Assembly (NCBI GenBank): GCA_023404955.1
Contig: JAEXZY010000160.1
Location: forward strand, 62,001-126,000
Length of the DNA: 64,000 nucleotides
Origin: Actinomycetes bacterium
GTDB taxonomy: Bacteria > Actinomycetota > Actinomycetes > Mycobacteriales > Mycobacteriaceae
Reading direction: 5' to 3'
A program made the position numbers and the translations under genes. Numbering within the stretch: position 1 is the stretch's first letter; each line of letters starts with the position of its first letter. Shown here one piece after another: positions 9,047 through 16,986 of this stretch. The notes under the pieces are model-generated. The model saw nothing but the letters and a program-made list of their open reading frames with translations. It made no database searches and was not told the DNA's origin.

Positions 9047-9990
9047 CGTCGAGCGACGAGCGGGAGTTGTTGCGCGACACCGTCGCAGCACTGATCGAGA
9101 AACACGCCTCACCCGAAGCGGTGCGCAAGGCGGCGGCATCGGAACGCGGGTACGACGAGGCGCTGTGGACGATGCTGTGCGAACAGGTCGGTGCCGCGGC
9201 ACTGGTGGTGCCCGAGGAACTCGGCGGTGCCGGCGGCGAACTCGCCGACGCTGCCGTGGTACTCGGAGAACTGGGCAAGAGGTTGGTGCCGACGCCACTG
9301 CTGGGCACCACGCTCGCCCAGCTCGCACTGCTCTCGCTCGACGAGCCACCCGCAGACCTGCTCGAGGCGTTGGCCGAAGGCCGCTCCATCGGCACCGTGG
9401 TCTTCGATCCCTGCTACGTAATCAACGGCAACGTGGCCGATGTCGTGATCGCCGCCGACGGCGAAACCCTGACCCACTGGCGGACCTTCACCACCACCCC
9501 AGCGACGGCGATGGACATCACCCGCCCGCTGGCCGCCCTCGAGCCGACTGATACCGCGGCGCTAGGACCTGACCCCGGGCTCGCCGACATGGCCGCCATA
9601 CTCGTTGCCGCCGAACAGGTGGGCGCGGCGTCGCGATGCCTGGATCTGACGGTGGCCTACACGAAGGACCGGGTGCAATTCGGTCGGCCGATCGGCAGCT
9701 TCCAAGCGCTCAAGCACCGGATGGCCGATCAGTACGTCGCGGTCGAGACGGCGCGCGCAATCGTCGACGAAGCGGTCGCGGAACCCTCACCGGTGTCGGC
9801 GGCGCGAGCGCGACTGGCCGCCAGCGAGGCGTTCTCCGGCGTCGCCGCCGAGGCGGTGCAGATGCACGGCGGCATCGCGATCACGTGGGAGAGCGACATC
9901 CAGCTCTACTTCAAACGTGCCCACGGCAGCGCCCAGCTGCTCGGCCCTGTGCGGGAACAGCTGCGCCGTCTCGAATCGGAACTGTTCTAG
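9043..9990 (+). CDS. fadE33: Acyl-CoA dehydrogenase-like subunit FadE33
   Basis: A 315-residue acyl-CoA dehydrogenase family protein of the same short type as FadE32. It carries LVVPEELGGAGGELADAAVV near residue 50, YTKDRVQFGRPIGSFQALKH near 205 and QMHGGIAITWESD near 275. It likely forms an alpha-beta complex with FadE31 in oxidation of ring C/D-derived acyl-CoA. The GTG start at 9043 lies inside the fadE32 stop (GTGA) and follows TTGGAGGC. The next gene, aspB, begins 9 bp after its stop but appears to have its own leaderless promoter. Confidence 0.9.
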   Translation: MTSSDERELLRDTVAALIEKHASPEAVRKAAASERGYDEALWTMLCEQVGAAALVVPEELGGAGGELADAAVVLGELGKRLVPTPLLGTTLAQLALLSLDEPPADLLEALAEGRSIGTVVFDPCYVINGNVADVVIAADGETLTHWRTFTTTPATAMDITRPLAALEPTDTAALGPDPGLADMAAILVAAEQVGAASRCLDLTVAYTKDRVQFGRPIGSFQALKHRMADQYVAVETARAIVDEAVAEPSPVSAARARLAASEAFSGVAAEAVQMHGGIAITWESDIQLYFKRAHGSAQLLGPVREQLRRLESELF

Positions 9991-9993
9991 CCT
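9988..9993 (+). promoter_or_regulatory. Probable -10 element for leaderless aspB
   Basis: TAGCCT lies 6 nt before the ATG at 10000 and overlaps the fadE33 stop codon. No Shine-Dalgarno sequence is visible before aspB, so a leaderless transcript in addition to read-through is likely. Confidence 0.45.
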
Positions 9994-9999
9994 GACGGG

Positions 10000-11154
10000 A
10001 TGAGCGTCTCGCTGCGATCCGGCATCCCCCCGTTCTACGTGATGGATGTCTGGCTCGCCGCGGCGGAGCGGCAACGCACCCACGGCGATCTGGTCAACCT
10101 GTCCGCCGGGCAGCCCAGCGCAGGCGCGCCGTCGGCCGTCCGCGATGCGGCCGTCGCCGCGCTGCACGACAACCGGCTCGGCTACAGCGTCGCCCTCGGC
10201 ATTCCCGAGCTCCGCACCGCGATCGCGCAGACCTACGACCACCGGCACGGGCTCGCGGTCGACCCCGACGACGTCGTGATCACCACCGGCTCGTCGGGCG
10301 GGTTCCTTCTGGCCTTCCTGGCCTGCTTCGACGCCGGTGACCGGGTCGCCATCGCCAGCCCCGGATATCCCTGCTACCGCAACATCCTCACCGCACTCGG
10401 CTGCGAAGTCGTGGAGTTGCCGTGCGGGCCCGACACGCGCTTCCAGCCGACCCTGGCGATGCTCACCGAGCTGGCTTCGCCCGTCGCAGGCGTCATCGTG
10501 GCAAGCCCCGCCAACCCCACCGGAACGGTGATCCCGCCGGACGAGCTGGCCGCGATCGCGACGTGGTGCGCCGACTCCGGTGTGCGGCTGATCAGCGACG
10601 AGGTCTATCATGGACTGGTCTACCCCGGAGCACCCGAGACCAGCTGTGCATGGGAGACGTCACGGGAAGCCGTTGTGGCTAACAGTTTTTCGAAGTATTT
10701 CGCGATGACGGGGTGGCGGCTGGGGTGGCTTCTGGTCCCGCAGGAGTTGCGCAGGGCCGTGGATCGCTTGACCGGGAACTTCACCATCTGCCCGCCGGTC
10801 CTGCCCCAACTGGCCGCCGTCGCCGCGTTCACCGAGCCATCCATCGCCGAGGCCGAGGCGTTGCTCGGCGGCTATGCGGCCAACCGTACGCTGCTGCTCG
10901 ACGGCTTGCGCGCGATCGGGATCGACCGGCTCGCGCCGGCCGACGGTGCGTTCTACGTCTACGCCGACGTCTCCCACCTGACGACGGATTCGCTGCAGTT
11001 CTGTTCGAACTTGTTGTCCGACACCGGTGTTGCGATCGCGCCCGGGGTCGACTTCGACACGGTGCGGGGTGGCGCGTCGGTGCGGCTGTCGTTCGCCGGA
11101 CCGACCGCCGACATCTCCGAGGCGTTGCGGCGCATCGCCGCCTGGGTGCGGTGA
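10000..11154 (+). CDS. aspB: Class I/II pyridoxal-phosphate aminotransferase (AspB, Rv3565-like)
   Basis: A 384-residue fold-type I aminotransferase. Visible motifs are the glycine-rich TTGSSGGF, the NPTGT loop (ASPANPTGTV), LISDEVYHGLVY with the PLP-contacting aspartate and tyrosine, and NSFSKYFAMTGWRLGW with the Schiff-base lysine. Mycobacterial homologues are named aspartate aminotransferase AspB, but the substrate is not established and a role in steroid catabolism is not evident. It follows fadE33 by 9 bp. It converges with xylH with only 3 bp between the stops, and that junction marks the end of the conserved steroid block. Confidence 0.87.
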   Translation: MSVSLRSGIPPFYVMDVWLAAAERQRTHGDLVNLSAGQPSAGAPSAVRDAAVAALHDNRLGYSVALGIPELRTAIAQTYDHRHGLAVDPDDVVITTGSSGGFLLAFLACFDAGDRVAIASPGYPCYRNILTALGCEVVELPCGPDTRFQPTLAMLTELASPVAGVIVASPANPTGTVIPPDELAAIATWCADSGVRLISDEVYHGLVYPGAPETSCAWETSREAVVANSFSKYFAMTGWRLGWLLVPQELRRAVDRLTGNFTICPPVLPQLAAVAAFTEPSIAEAEALLGGYAANRTLLLDGLRAIGIDRLAPADGAFYVYADVSHLTTDSLQFCSNLLSDTGVAIAPGVDFDTVRGGASVRLSFAGPTADISEALRRIAAWVR

Positions 11155-11157
11155 GGG

Positions 11158-12423
11158 TCAGCCGAGCCCGGTCGACGAGCGGCGACGCCGCGAAATCGCG
11201 TCCACGCTCGCAGCCAGCAGCAGCACCCCGCCGGTGACCAGGAAGTTGATGTAGGACGACTGATTCAGCAGGCCGAGACCGTTGGCGATGGTGGCCACCA
11301 CGACGCCGCCGATCACGGCGTCGACCGCGCGGCCGCGTCCGCCGAACAGGCTGGTTCCGCCGATGACCGCGGCGCCGACCGCGTACAGGAGCGTGTTGCC
11401 CGCACCCGAGGACGCCGACACCTTTCCGGCGTAGGACGCCGCGATGATGCCGCTCAATGCCGCCATCGACGAGCAGACGACGAACACCGACACGCGAATC
11501 CGGTTCACGGAGATGCCGGCGCGGCGAGCAGCTTCGGCGTTCCCACCGACGGCGTAGACGTGTCGGCCGTATGACGTGCGCTTGAGCACGACCGTCATCA
11601 CGATCAGCAGCACGACGATCAGCGGCAGCACGTAGGGCACACCGCGGATCTGAACATTGGGGTTCACGCTGCGGTTCACACTCATGATGAACGTCACGCC
11701 GAGCACCACCGCCGCGACCGCGCCGACGCGGGCCGCCACCACACCGAACGGCGCATGCGCCAGGCCCAGTGAGCGCTTGCGCTGATACTGCACCACTTCG
11801 AGCGCGGCGAAACCGACCACGACGAGCGCCGCGATCGTCCAGCCCACCGGCACCGCGAGGTTGCTGATCGTGAGCCCGCGGATCGCCGGATCGTCGACAC
11901 GGACCGATCCGCCCTCCCCGATCAACTTCAGTGTCACCCCCTGCAAACCGAGGAAGAACGCCAACGTGACCACGAACGACGGAATGCCGAGCTTGGCGCG
12001 CAGCACGCCGATGCACAGCCCGATGACAGCACCGCAGACGATGCCGGCGAGCACCGCGGCCCACCACGGCCAGCTCAGGTCCACGATGGTCAGCGCCATC
12101 ACACAGGCCGACACCCCTCCCGCGACACCGGCGGACAGGTCGATGTCACCGAGCAGCAGCACGAACACAAGACCCATCGCCAGCACGCAGATGGCTCCGG
12201 CCTGGGTGATGAGGTTCGCCAGGTTCAGCGCCGACATGAACCGGTCGTTGGCGAGGCCGAACACGACGAACAGCACGATCAGACCGAGAACGGCAGGCAG
12301 GGAGCCCATGTCGCCGCCACGGACCCGACGGACGTAGGAGCGCACCGCGTCAGCGAACCCCGCATCGGAGCGGGCGTCGATCGCGAAATCCGACTGTGCG
12401 GTGGCGCCGGTGACTGTCGCCAT
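11158..12423 (-). CDS. xylH: ABC sugar transporter permease (XylH-type)
   Basis: A 421-residue inner-membrane permease of the ribose/xylose (BPD_transp_2) family. It has about ten hydrophobic segments, a GDIDLSAG motif near residue 90, and RTSYGRHVYAVGGNAEAARRAGI before the last third, the cytoplasmic loop that contacts the ATPase. It is the third gene of xylF-xylG-xylH and with them should import a pentose, probably xylose because xylA is adjacent. The ATG at 12423 is chosen because the preceding codons are poor in family similarity and AAGGACACC precedes it. The gap to xylG is 23 bp. Confidence 0.9.
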   Translation of the reverse strand: MATVTGATAQSDFAIDARSDAGFADAVRSYVRRVRGGDMGSLPAVLGLIVLFVVFGLANDRFMSALNLANLITQAGAICVLAMGLVFVLLLGDIDLSAGVAGGVSACVMALTIVDLSWPWWAAVLAGIVCGAVIGLCIGVLRAKLGIPSFVVTLAFFLGLQGVTLKLIGEGGSVRVDDPAIRGLTISNLAVPVGWTIAALVVVGFAALEVVQYQRKRSLGLAHAPFGVVAARVGAVAAVVLGVTFIMSVNRSVNPNVQIRGVPYVLPLIVVLLIVMTVVLKRTSYGRHVYAVGGNAEAARRAGISVNRIRVSVFVVCSSMAALSGIIAASYAGKVSASSGAGNTLLYAVGAAVIGGTSLFGGRGRAVDAVIGGVVVATIANGLGLLNQSSYINFLVTGGVLLLAASVDAISRRRRSSTGLG

Positions 12424-12446
12424 GGCGGTGGTGTCCTTCCCGGGTG

Positions 12447-13241
12447 TCACAGAGATTCGGCGGCTTCGGCCGGGGCCAGCCCGAGCGAGCCGGACCGGCC
12501 GGCGGTGATCAGTTCGACGACCTGACCGTGGGTGACCTCGCCGGCCTTCACGTCGGCGGCGACCCTTCCGAGATACAGCGCGCAGATCCGGTCGGCGACG
12601 GCGAACACGTCGGCCAGGTTGTGCGAGATCAGCACCACGCCCACCCCCTGGTCGGCGAGCCGGCGCACCAGCTCGATCACTTGCTGTGTCTGCGCGACCC
12701 CGAGAGCAGCGGTGGGCTCGTCCAGCAGAACGACTTTCGAATTCCACAGCACCGATTTGGCGATCGCCACGGTCTGCCTCTGACCGCCCGACAGGCTCGC
12801 CACCGTCTGCCGCACCGAGGTGACCGTCCGCACCGACAGCGACGTGAGCGCGTCGCGCGCCATGGTCTCCATCCGCGCCTCGTCCAGCATCCCGCGCCGT
12901 CGCAGTTCCCTACCCAGGAACATGTTCTCGACGATGTCGAGGTTGTCGCACAGCGCAAGATCCTGGTAGACCACCTCGACTCCGAGCGCGGAGACATCGG
13001 TGGGGCCGTGCACGGTCACAGGGCTGCCGCCGAACAGATAGGCGCCGCTGTCGATGGGGTGGATTCCGGCGATCGCCTTCACCAGCGTCGACTTCCCGGC
13101 GCCGTTGTCCCCAACGAGCGCGGTGACCTGGCCGGGGTAGACCCGGAAATCGATGTCGTGCAGGACGTGTACGACGCCGAAACTTTTGTTGACGCCGCGC
13201 AGTTCGAGGATCGGCTCGCTCTGCGCAGCTCTGTCACTCAT
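12447..13241 (-). CDS. xylG: ABC sugar transporter ATP-binding protein (XylG-type, single domain)
   Basis: A 264-residue ATPase with Walker A GDNGAGKST (about residues 43-51), signature LSGGQRQT (about 149), Walker B VVLLDEPTAA (about 171) and the switch histidine in LISHN. It energises uptake through XylH. Enterobacterial XylG has two fused nucleotide-binding domains of about 500 residues in total. This protein has one, as in many actinobacterial carbohydrate systems, so it must act as a homodimer. It starts 6 bp after xylF ends. Confidence 0.9.
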   Translation of the reverse strand: MSDRAAQSEPILELRGVNKSFGVVHVLHDIDFRVYPGQVTALVGDNGAGKSTLVKAIAGIHPIDSGAYLFGGSPVTVHGPTDVSALGVEVVYQDLALCDNLDIVENMFLGRELRRRGMLDEARMETMARDALTSLSVRTVTSVRQTVASLSGGQRQTVAIAKSVLWNSKVVLLDEPTAALGVAQTQQVIELVRRLADQGVGVVLISHNLADVFAVADRICALYLGRVAADVKAGEVTHGQVVELITAGRSGSLGLAPAEAAESL

Positions 13242-13247
13242 GTGAGC

Positions 13248-14327
13248 TCAGACCCCTGCCGCCGAGCACATCGCCGCGAACTGGCCCGCACACACTTCGT
13301 CCTTCGACTGGCCGCCGTCGGTGAACACGACGTCGACGTTGTCCTTGGTGATCGACTTCGGCGTCAGCAGCACCGACGGAACGTCACGGTTGCCCTGGTC
13401 GTCGCGCGACGTGCTGTTGGTGTCGGGCTTCTGCCCGTTGGCCAGCGCGATGGCCACCTTCGCCAGGGCCCCGGCCTCCTCGGTGGCGGACTTGTACACC
13501 GTCATGCACTGGGTCCCGGCCAGGATGTTCTGCAGGCCTTCGACCGTGGCGTCCTGGCCGGTGACCGGCACCTGTCCGGCCCTCTTGTTCTTGTCCAGGA
13601 TCGAGATGACCGATCCGGCCAACCCGTCGTTCGCGGCGTACACCCCGTCGACCTTTCCGCCGGCCGCGGTGTAGAGCTGCTCGAAGATCGTCACCGCTTT
13701 GTCGTTGTCCCAATCCGGCACAGCCTGCTCGCCGACATTGGTGATGCTCGGCGTGGCATCGATGACCGAGTGCGCACCGGAGGAGAACAGGGTGGCGTTG
13801 TTGTCGGTAGGGGAACCGTTGAGGAACACCACATTGGCCGGCTTACCGCCGAGGCAGTCGACGAGTCCCTGGCCCTGCAGCTCACCGACTTTGGTGTTGT
13901 CGAACGACACATAGGCGTCGGCCGAACCACCGAGGGTGAGCCGGTCGTAGTCGATGGTCTTCACACCCTGGGCGGCCGCCTTCTGTTGGATGGAGGCGCC
14001 GCTGTCGGAGTCGAGGTTCACGATCGCCAGCACGGTCACCCCGTCCGCGATCATGCCGTCGGCGATGGTGGCCATCTGATCGGCCGAGCCCTCGGCGTTC
14101 TGGATGTTGTACTGCACGCCTGCCTCTTTGAAGGCAGCCTCGAGCGCGGGGCGATCCTTGGATTCCCATCGCACCGATGATTTGGTGTCGGGCAGGATGA
14201 CGCCGATCTTGCCCGCGCCACCCTGGGCGTTGTTGCCTCCGGAATCGGAGCTGCTGCACCCGGTCAGGGTGGCCGCAACCACGGTCGTCGTCAGTAGGGC
14301 TGACAGCAGAGTGCTCGATCGTTTCAC
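13248..14327 (-). CDS. xylF: Sugar-binding lipoprotein (XylF-type)
   Basis: A 359-residue periplasmic-binding-protein type 1 lipoprotein. It has an N-terminal positively charged and hydrophobic signal, a lipobox LTGC with the lipidated cysteine at residue 24, and a serine/glycine-rich linker. Mature-domain motifs include GVILPDTKSSVRWES and VYAANDGLAGS, typical of D-xylose-binding proteins. It captures the sugar outside the membrane for XylGH. A good Shine-Dalgarno (GGAGGCGAA) precedes the ATG. The 70 bp before it to xylA carries a strong inverted repeat (14372-14389), so this gene probably has its own regulated promoter. Confidence 0.9.
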   Translation of the reverse strand: MKRSSTLLSALLTTTVVAATLTGCSSSDSGGNNAQGGAGKIGVILPDTKSSVRWESKDRPALEAAFKEAGVQYNIQNAEGSADQMATIADGMIADGVTVLAIVNLDSDSGASIQQKAAAQGVKTIDYDRLTLGGSADAYVSFDNTKVGELQGQGLVDCLGGKPANVVFLNGSPTDNNATLFSSGAHSVIDATPSITNVGEQAVPDWDNDKAVTIFEQLYTAAGGKVDGVYAANDGLAGSVISILDKNKRAGQVPVTGQDATVEGLQNILAGTQCMTVYKSATEEAGALAKVAIALANGQKPDTNSTSRDDQGNRDVPSVLLTPKSITKDNVDVVFTDGGQSKDEVCAGQFAAMCSAAGV

Positions 14328-14371
14328 GGGATTCGCCTCCGGTGCATTTTTGTTATCGTGGGCAACTTATA

Positions 14372-14389
14372 ACGTGACTCACGTCACGT
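14372..14389. promoter_or_regulatory. Inverted repeat upstream of xylF, candidate operator
   Basis: ACGTGAC-tcac-GTCACGT is a perfect 7 bp inverted repeat with a 4 bp centre, ending 45 bp before the xylF start and 9 bp after the xylA stop. Its position suits a repressor or activator site for xylFGH. A terminator for xylA is less likely because no T-run follows. The cognate regulator is not known; the arms differ from the half-sites near the ROK gene. Confidence 0.5.
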
Positions 14390-14397
14390 CCAGCGTG

Positions 14398-15633
14398 TCA
14401 GCGGGCGCCCATGAGGTGCTCGAGGACGAGTTGATTGAGCGCGACGAAGCCGAATCCCTTTGCGCCGAAGTAGGAGTCAGCGTCGAAATCCTCATAGGCC
14501 GAGCGGTCGACCAGCAGATCGGCGTACGTTTCTCCGGGATCGAGCGTCGGAGTTCGTAACTCGCCGACCTTTGCCTGAGCCAGTGCATTGGCCACCGCCG
14601 GATCGGCCCGGAACGCCGCCGCACGCTCTTTGAGCAGGAGGTACATCCGCATGTTGGCCGCCGCGGATGCCCAGACACCGTCGATGTCCTCGGTCCGGCT
14701 TGGCTTGTAGTCGAAATGGCGCGAGCCGGTGTAGGCGGGGCCGCCGTCGACACCGCCGTGCTCGAGAAGGTCGACGAGGGCGAATGCGTTGGCGAGGTCG
14801 CCGTGGCCGAACACCAGATCCTGGTCGAACTTGATGCCGCGCTGACCGTTGAGGTCGATGTGGAACAGCTTGCCGCTGTAGAGCGCCTGACTGATGCCGT
14901 GGACGAAGTTCAGGCCGGCCATCTGTTCGTGACCGACCTCGGGATTGACGCCCACCATCTGCGGGTGAGCCAGCGTGTCGATGAAGGCCAGGGCATGTCC
15001 GACGGTGGGAAGCAGGATGTCGCCGCGCGGCTCGTTCGGCTTGGGCTCGATGGCGAATCGCAGCTCGATCTTCTGGTCGATGACGTACTGACACAACAGG
15101 TTCATCGCCTCGCGGTAGCGCTCGAAGGCCGCCTGCACGTCCTTGGCAGAGTCGTACTCACTACCCTCGCGCCCACCCCACAGCACGAACGTCTGCGCGC
15201 CGAGTTCGGCGGCCAAGTCGATGTTGCGCAACACCTTTCGCAGCGCGAAGCGGCGCACCGAGCGGTCGTTGCTGGTGAACCCGCCGTCCTTGAACACAGG
15301 GTGGCTGAACAGGTTCGTCGTCACCATGGGCACCGTCATCCCCGTCGCCGAGAGCACGGACGTGAGCCGATCGATCACACGTCGACGCTCGGAGTCGGAG
15401 CTACCGAACGGGATCAGGTCGTCATCGTGGAATGTCAGACCGTACGCGCCGAGTTCGGCGAGCCGTTCGACGGCCTCGACCACGTCGAGCGCAGGGCGCG
15501 TCGCCACGCCGAACGGGTCGCTGGCCGTCCAGCCCACCGTCCAGAGCCCGAAGGAGAACCTGTCCGCCCGGGTCGGGGTGAACTGCTGTGTCGCTTCTTG
15601 AACGGCGCCGGCGGCGGACTCCACCAAGGTCAT
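14398..15633 (-). CDS. xylA: Xylose isomerase
   Basis: A 411-residue xylose isomerase that converts D-xylose to D-xylulose in the cytoplasm. Motifs seen are LTFHDDDLIPF with the active-site histidine, FAIEPKPNEPRGD with metal-binding glutamate, GVNPEVGHEQMAG, and HIDLNGQRG with metal-binding histidine and aspartate. The ATG at 15633 is preferred because GGGAG lies upstream; it leaves an N-terminal extension of about 20 residues relative to Streptomyces enzymes before RFSFGLWTVGW. A start 15 codons further upstream is less likely. No xylulokinase gene is present in the window, so the next pathway step must be encoded elsewhere. Regulation by the divergent ROK protein is probable. Confidence 0.93.
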   Translation of the reverse strand: MTLVESAAGAVQEATQQFTPTRADRFSFGLWTVGWTASDPFGVATRPALDVVEAVERLAELGAYGLTFHDDDLIPFGSSDSERRRVIDRLTSVLSATGMTVPMVTTNLFSHPVFKDGGFTSNDRSVRRFALRKVLRNIDLAAELGAQTFVLWGGREGSEYDSAKDVQAAFERYREAMNLLCQYVIDQKIELRFAIEPKPNEPRGDILLPTVGHALAFIDTLAHPQMVGVNPEVGHEQMAGLNFVHGISQALYSGKLFHIDLNGQRGIKFDQDLVFGHGDLANAFALVDLLEHGGVDGGPAYTGSRHFDYKPSRTEDIDGVWASAAANMRMYLLLKERAAAFRADPAVANALAQAKVGELRTPTLDPGETYADLLVDRSAYEDFDADSYFGAKGFGFVALNQLVLEHLMGAR

Positions 15634-15655
15634 GTCGGAAATCTCCCGGAGGCTG

Positions 15656-15689
15656 TAGTTTGTTCTCTGCGCGAACATAAGATGTGTTC
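15656..15689. promoter_or_regulatory. Triple half-site repeat between xylA and the ROK gene, candidate XylR-type operator
   Basis: TGTTC (15661), GAACA (15673) and TGTTC (15685) are spaced exactly 12 bp apart and alternate in orientation, giving two overlapping inverted repeats. The first is preceded by TAGTT, so TAGTTTGTTC resembles the left half of Bacillus XylR operators. The element lies 23 bp upstream of the xylA start and 31 bp upstream of the ROK start, where it could control both. Confidence 0.6.
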
Positions 15690-15719
15690 TGCGGCACTGT
15701 CAAGACCCGGAGGTGACCC

Positions 15720-16880
15720 GTGACATCGACCCGCCCCGGCGCGGGCACCGACGGTGTGCGTCGGCGCAACCTCTCGAATGTGCTGACCCTGGTGCACCGC
15801 AACCGCGCCCTGAGCCGCGCCGAACTCACCCGCCGTACGGCGTTGTCCCGCTCGACGATCAAGGATCTCGTCGAGGAGCTGGTGGCGCGAGGACTGGCCG
15901 AGGAACTGCCGGCCGCACCGATCTCTCAAGTGGGCAGGCCGAGCCCGATCGTCCGACCCGGGCGGCGCCTCGTGGCGGCAACCGTGATCCCGGAAGTCGA
16001 CGCGGTGACTGTCGGCGTGGTCGCGATGGGAGGCGCAGTGCTCGAGGTGGTCCGGTGCCCGACGGACAGAGTGCCGACGCCCGAGGAGACAGTGGCCATG
16101 GCCGCCGACGTGGTGCAGCGCGTGGCGCACACTCTGCCGGACACCAGCAAGGTGACCGCAATCGGTGTCGCGGTGCCAGGTTTGGTGCACAGCCCGGAGT
16201 CGACGGTGCAGTTGGCGCCGAATCTCGACTGGCACGACGTCAAGATCGGCGAACTCCTCAAGGCAGCAACAGGTTTACCTGTGTATGCCGCCAACGACGC
16301 CAATGCCGGCGCAATCGCGGAACATCTTTTCGGTCGACATCACGGCGCCGATCACCTCATCTACGTCAACGGCGGAACGACGGGCATCGGTGCCGGATTC
16401 GTGGTCGCCGGCGGCCTCCTCGAGGGCGTCGCCGGTTATGCGGGGGAATTGGGACACACCTTCGTCGGCGGCGCGGAACCCTGCCACTGCGGCAGTACGG
16501 GTTGTCTGGAGACCGAGGTGACTCAGGCGCCGCTGGCGCGGCTGATCGCCGAGCTGGAAAGCGTCGAACCCGGTGACGCGCAACCAATGCCGACGGACGC
16601 CGAGCGTGACGTCCTCTATCGCCAGGCCCGGTCGCTGGCGATCGCGCTCGGCAACGCGATCAACATGGTGAACCCCAGACTGGTGGTGCTGGGTGGTTTT
16701 CTGCGCGCCTTTCCCGCCTACGCCGGCGTTATCCTCCGGGAGGAGTTGAGCCGCCGCAGCATGGGCGGTCCTCGCGATCTCGTGCGGATCGTGCCGGCGA
16801 CGCTCGGCAGCGAGACCGTCGTGATCGGGGCGGCCGAGCTCGCGTTCGCACCTGTTCTCGCCGATCCGGCGAAGAGCTGA
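15720..16880 (+). CDS. ROK-family transcriptional repressor (XylR/NagC type)
   Basis: A 386-residue ROK protein. Residues about 15-65 form a winged helix-turn-helix (LSRAELTRRTALSRSTIKDL split across two helices). The sugar-kinase fold follows, with ANDANAGA at 191-198, NGGTTGIGAG at 217-226, H246 and the ROK zinc motif CHCGSTGCLE at 255-264. The HTH makes it a sugar-responsive repressor and not a kinase. It is divergent from xylA over a repeat-rich 86 bp region, so xylose-responsive control of xylA is inferred. The GTG start at 15720 follows GGAGGTGA. The 106 bp between it and the convergent acetoacetyl-CoA synthetase gene shows no clear feature. Confidence 0.88.
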   Translation: MTSTRPGAGTDGVRRRNLSNVLTLVHRNRALSRAELTRRTALSRSTIKDLVEELVARGLAEELPAAPISQVGRPSPIVRPGRRLVAATVIPEVDAVTVGVVAMGGAVLEVVRCPTDRVPTPEETVAMAADVVQRVAHTLPDTSKVTAIGVAVPGLVHSPESTVQLAPNLDWHDVKIGELLKAATGLPVYAANDANAGAIAEHLFGRHHGADHLIYVNGGTTGIGAGFVVAGGLLEGVAGYAGELGHTFVGGAEPCHCGSTGCLETEVTQAPLARLIAELESVEPGDAQPMPTDAERDVLYRQARSLAIALGNAINMVNPRLVVLGGFLRAFPAYAGVILREELSRRSMGGPRDLVRIVPATLGSETVVIGAAELAFAPVLADPAKS

Positions 16881-16986
16881 CGCTTCTCAGAACGGAACGT
16901 CGACCCCGCCACCGCACCACCACTACCCGGACCACCGCCGGCGCGCCGCTACAGCTTGGTCGAAGGCATTCTCGCGATCGACCTGG

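Noticed and set aside
16881..16986. Terminator between the ROK and acetoacetyl-CoA synthetase genes
   Set aside because: Some GC-rich local symmetry is present (GCCGGCGCGCCG), but no stable hairpin with a T-run could be drawn.
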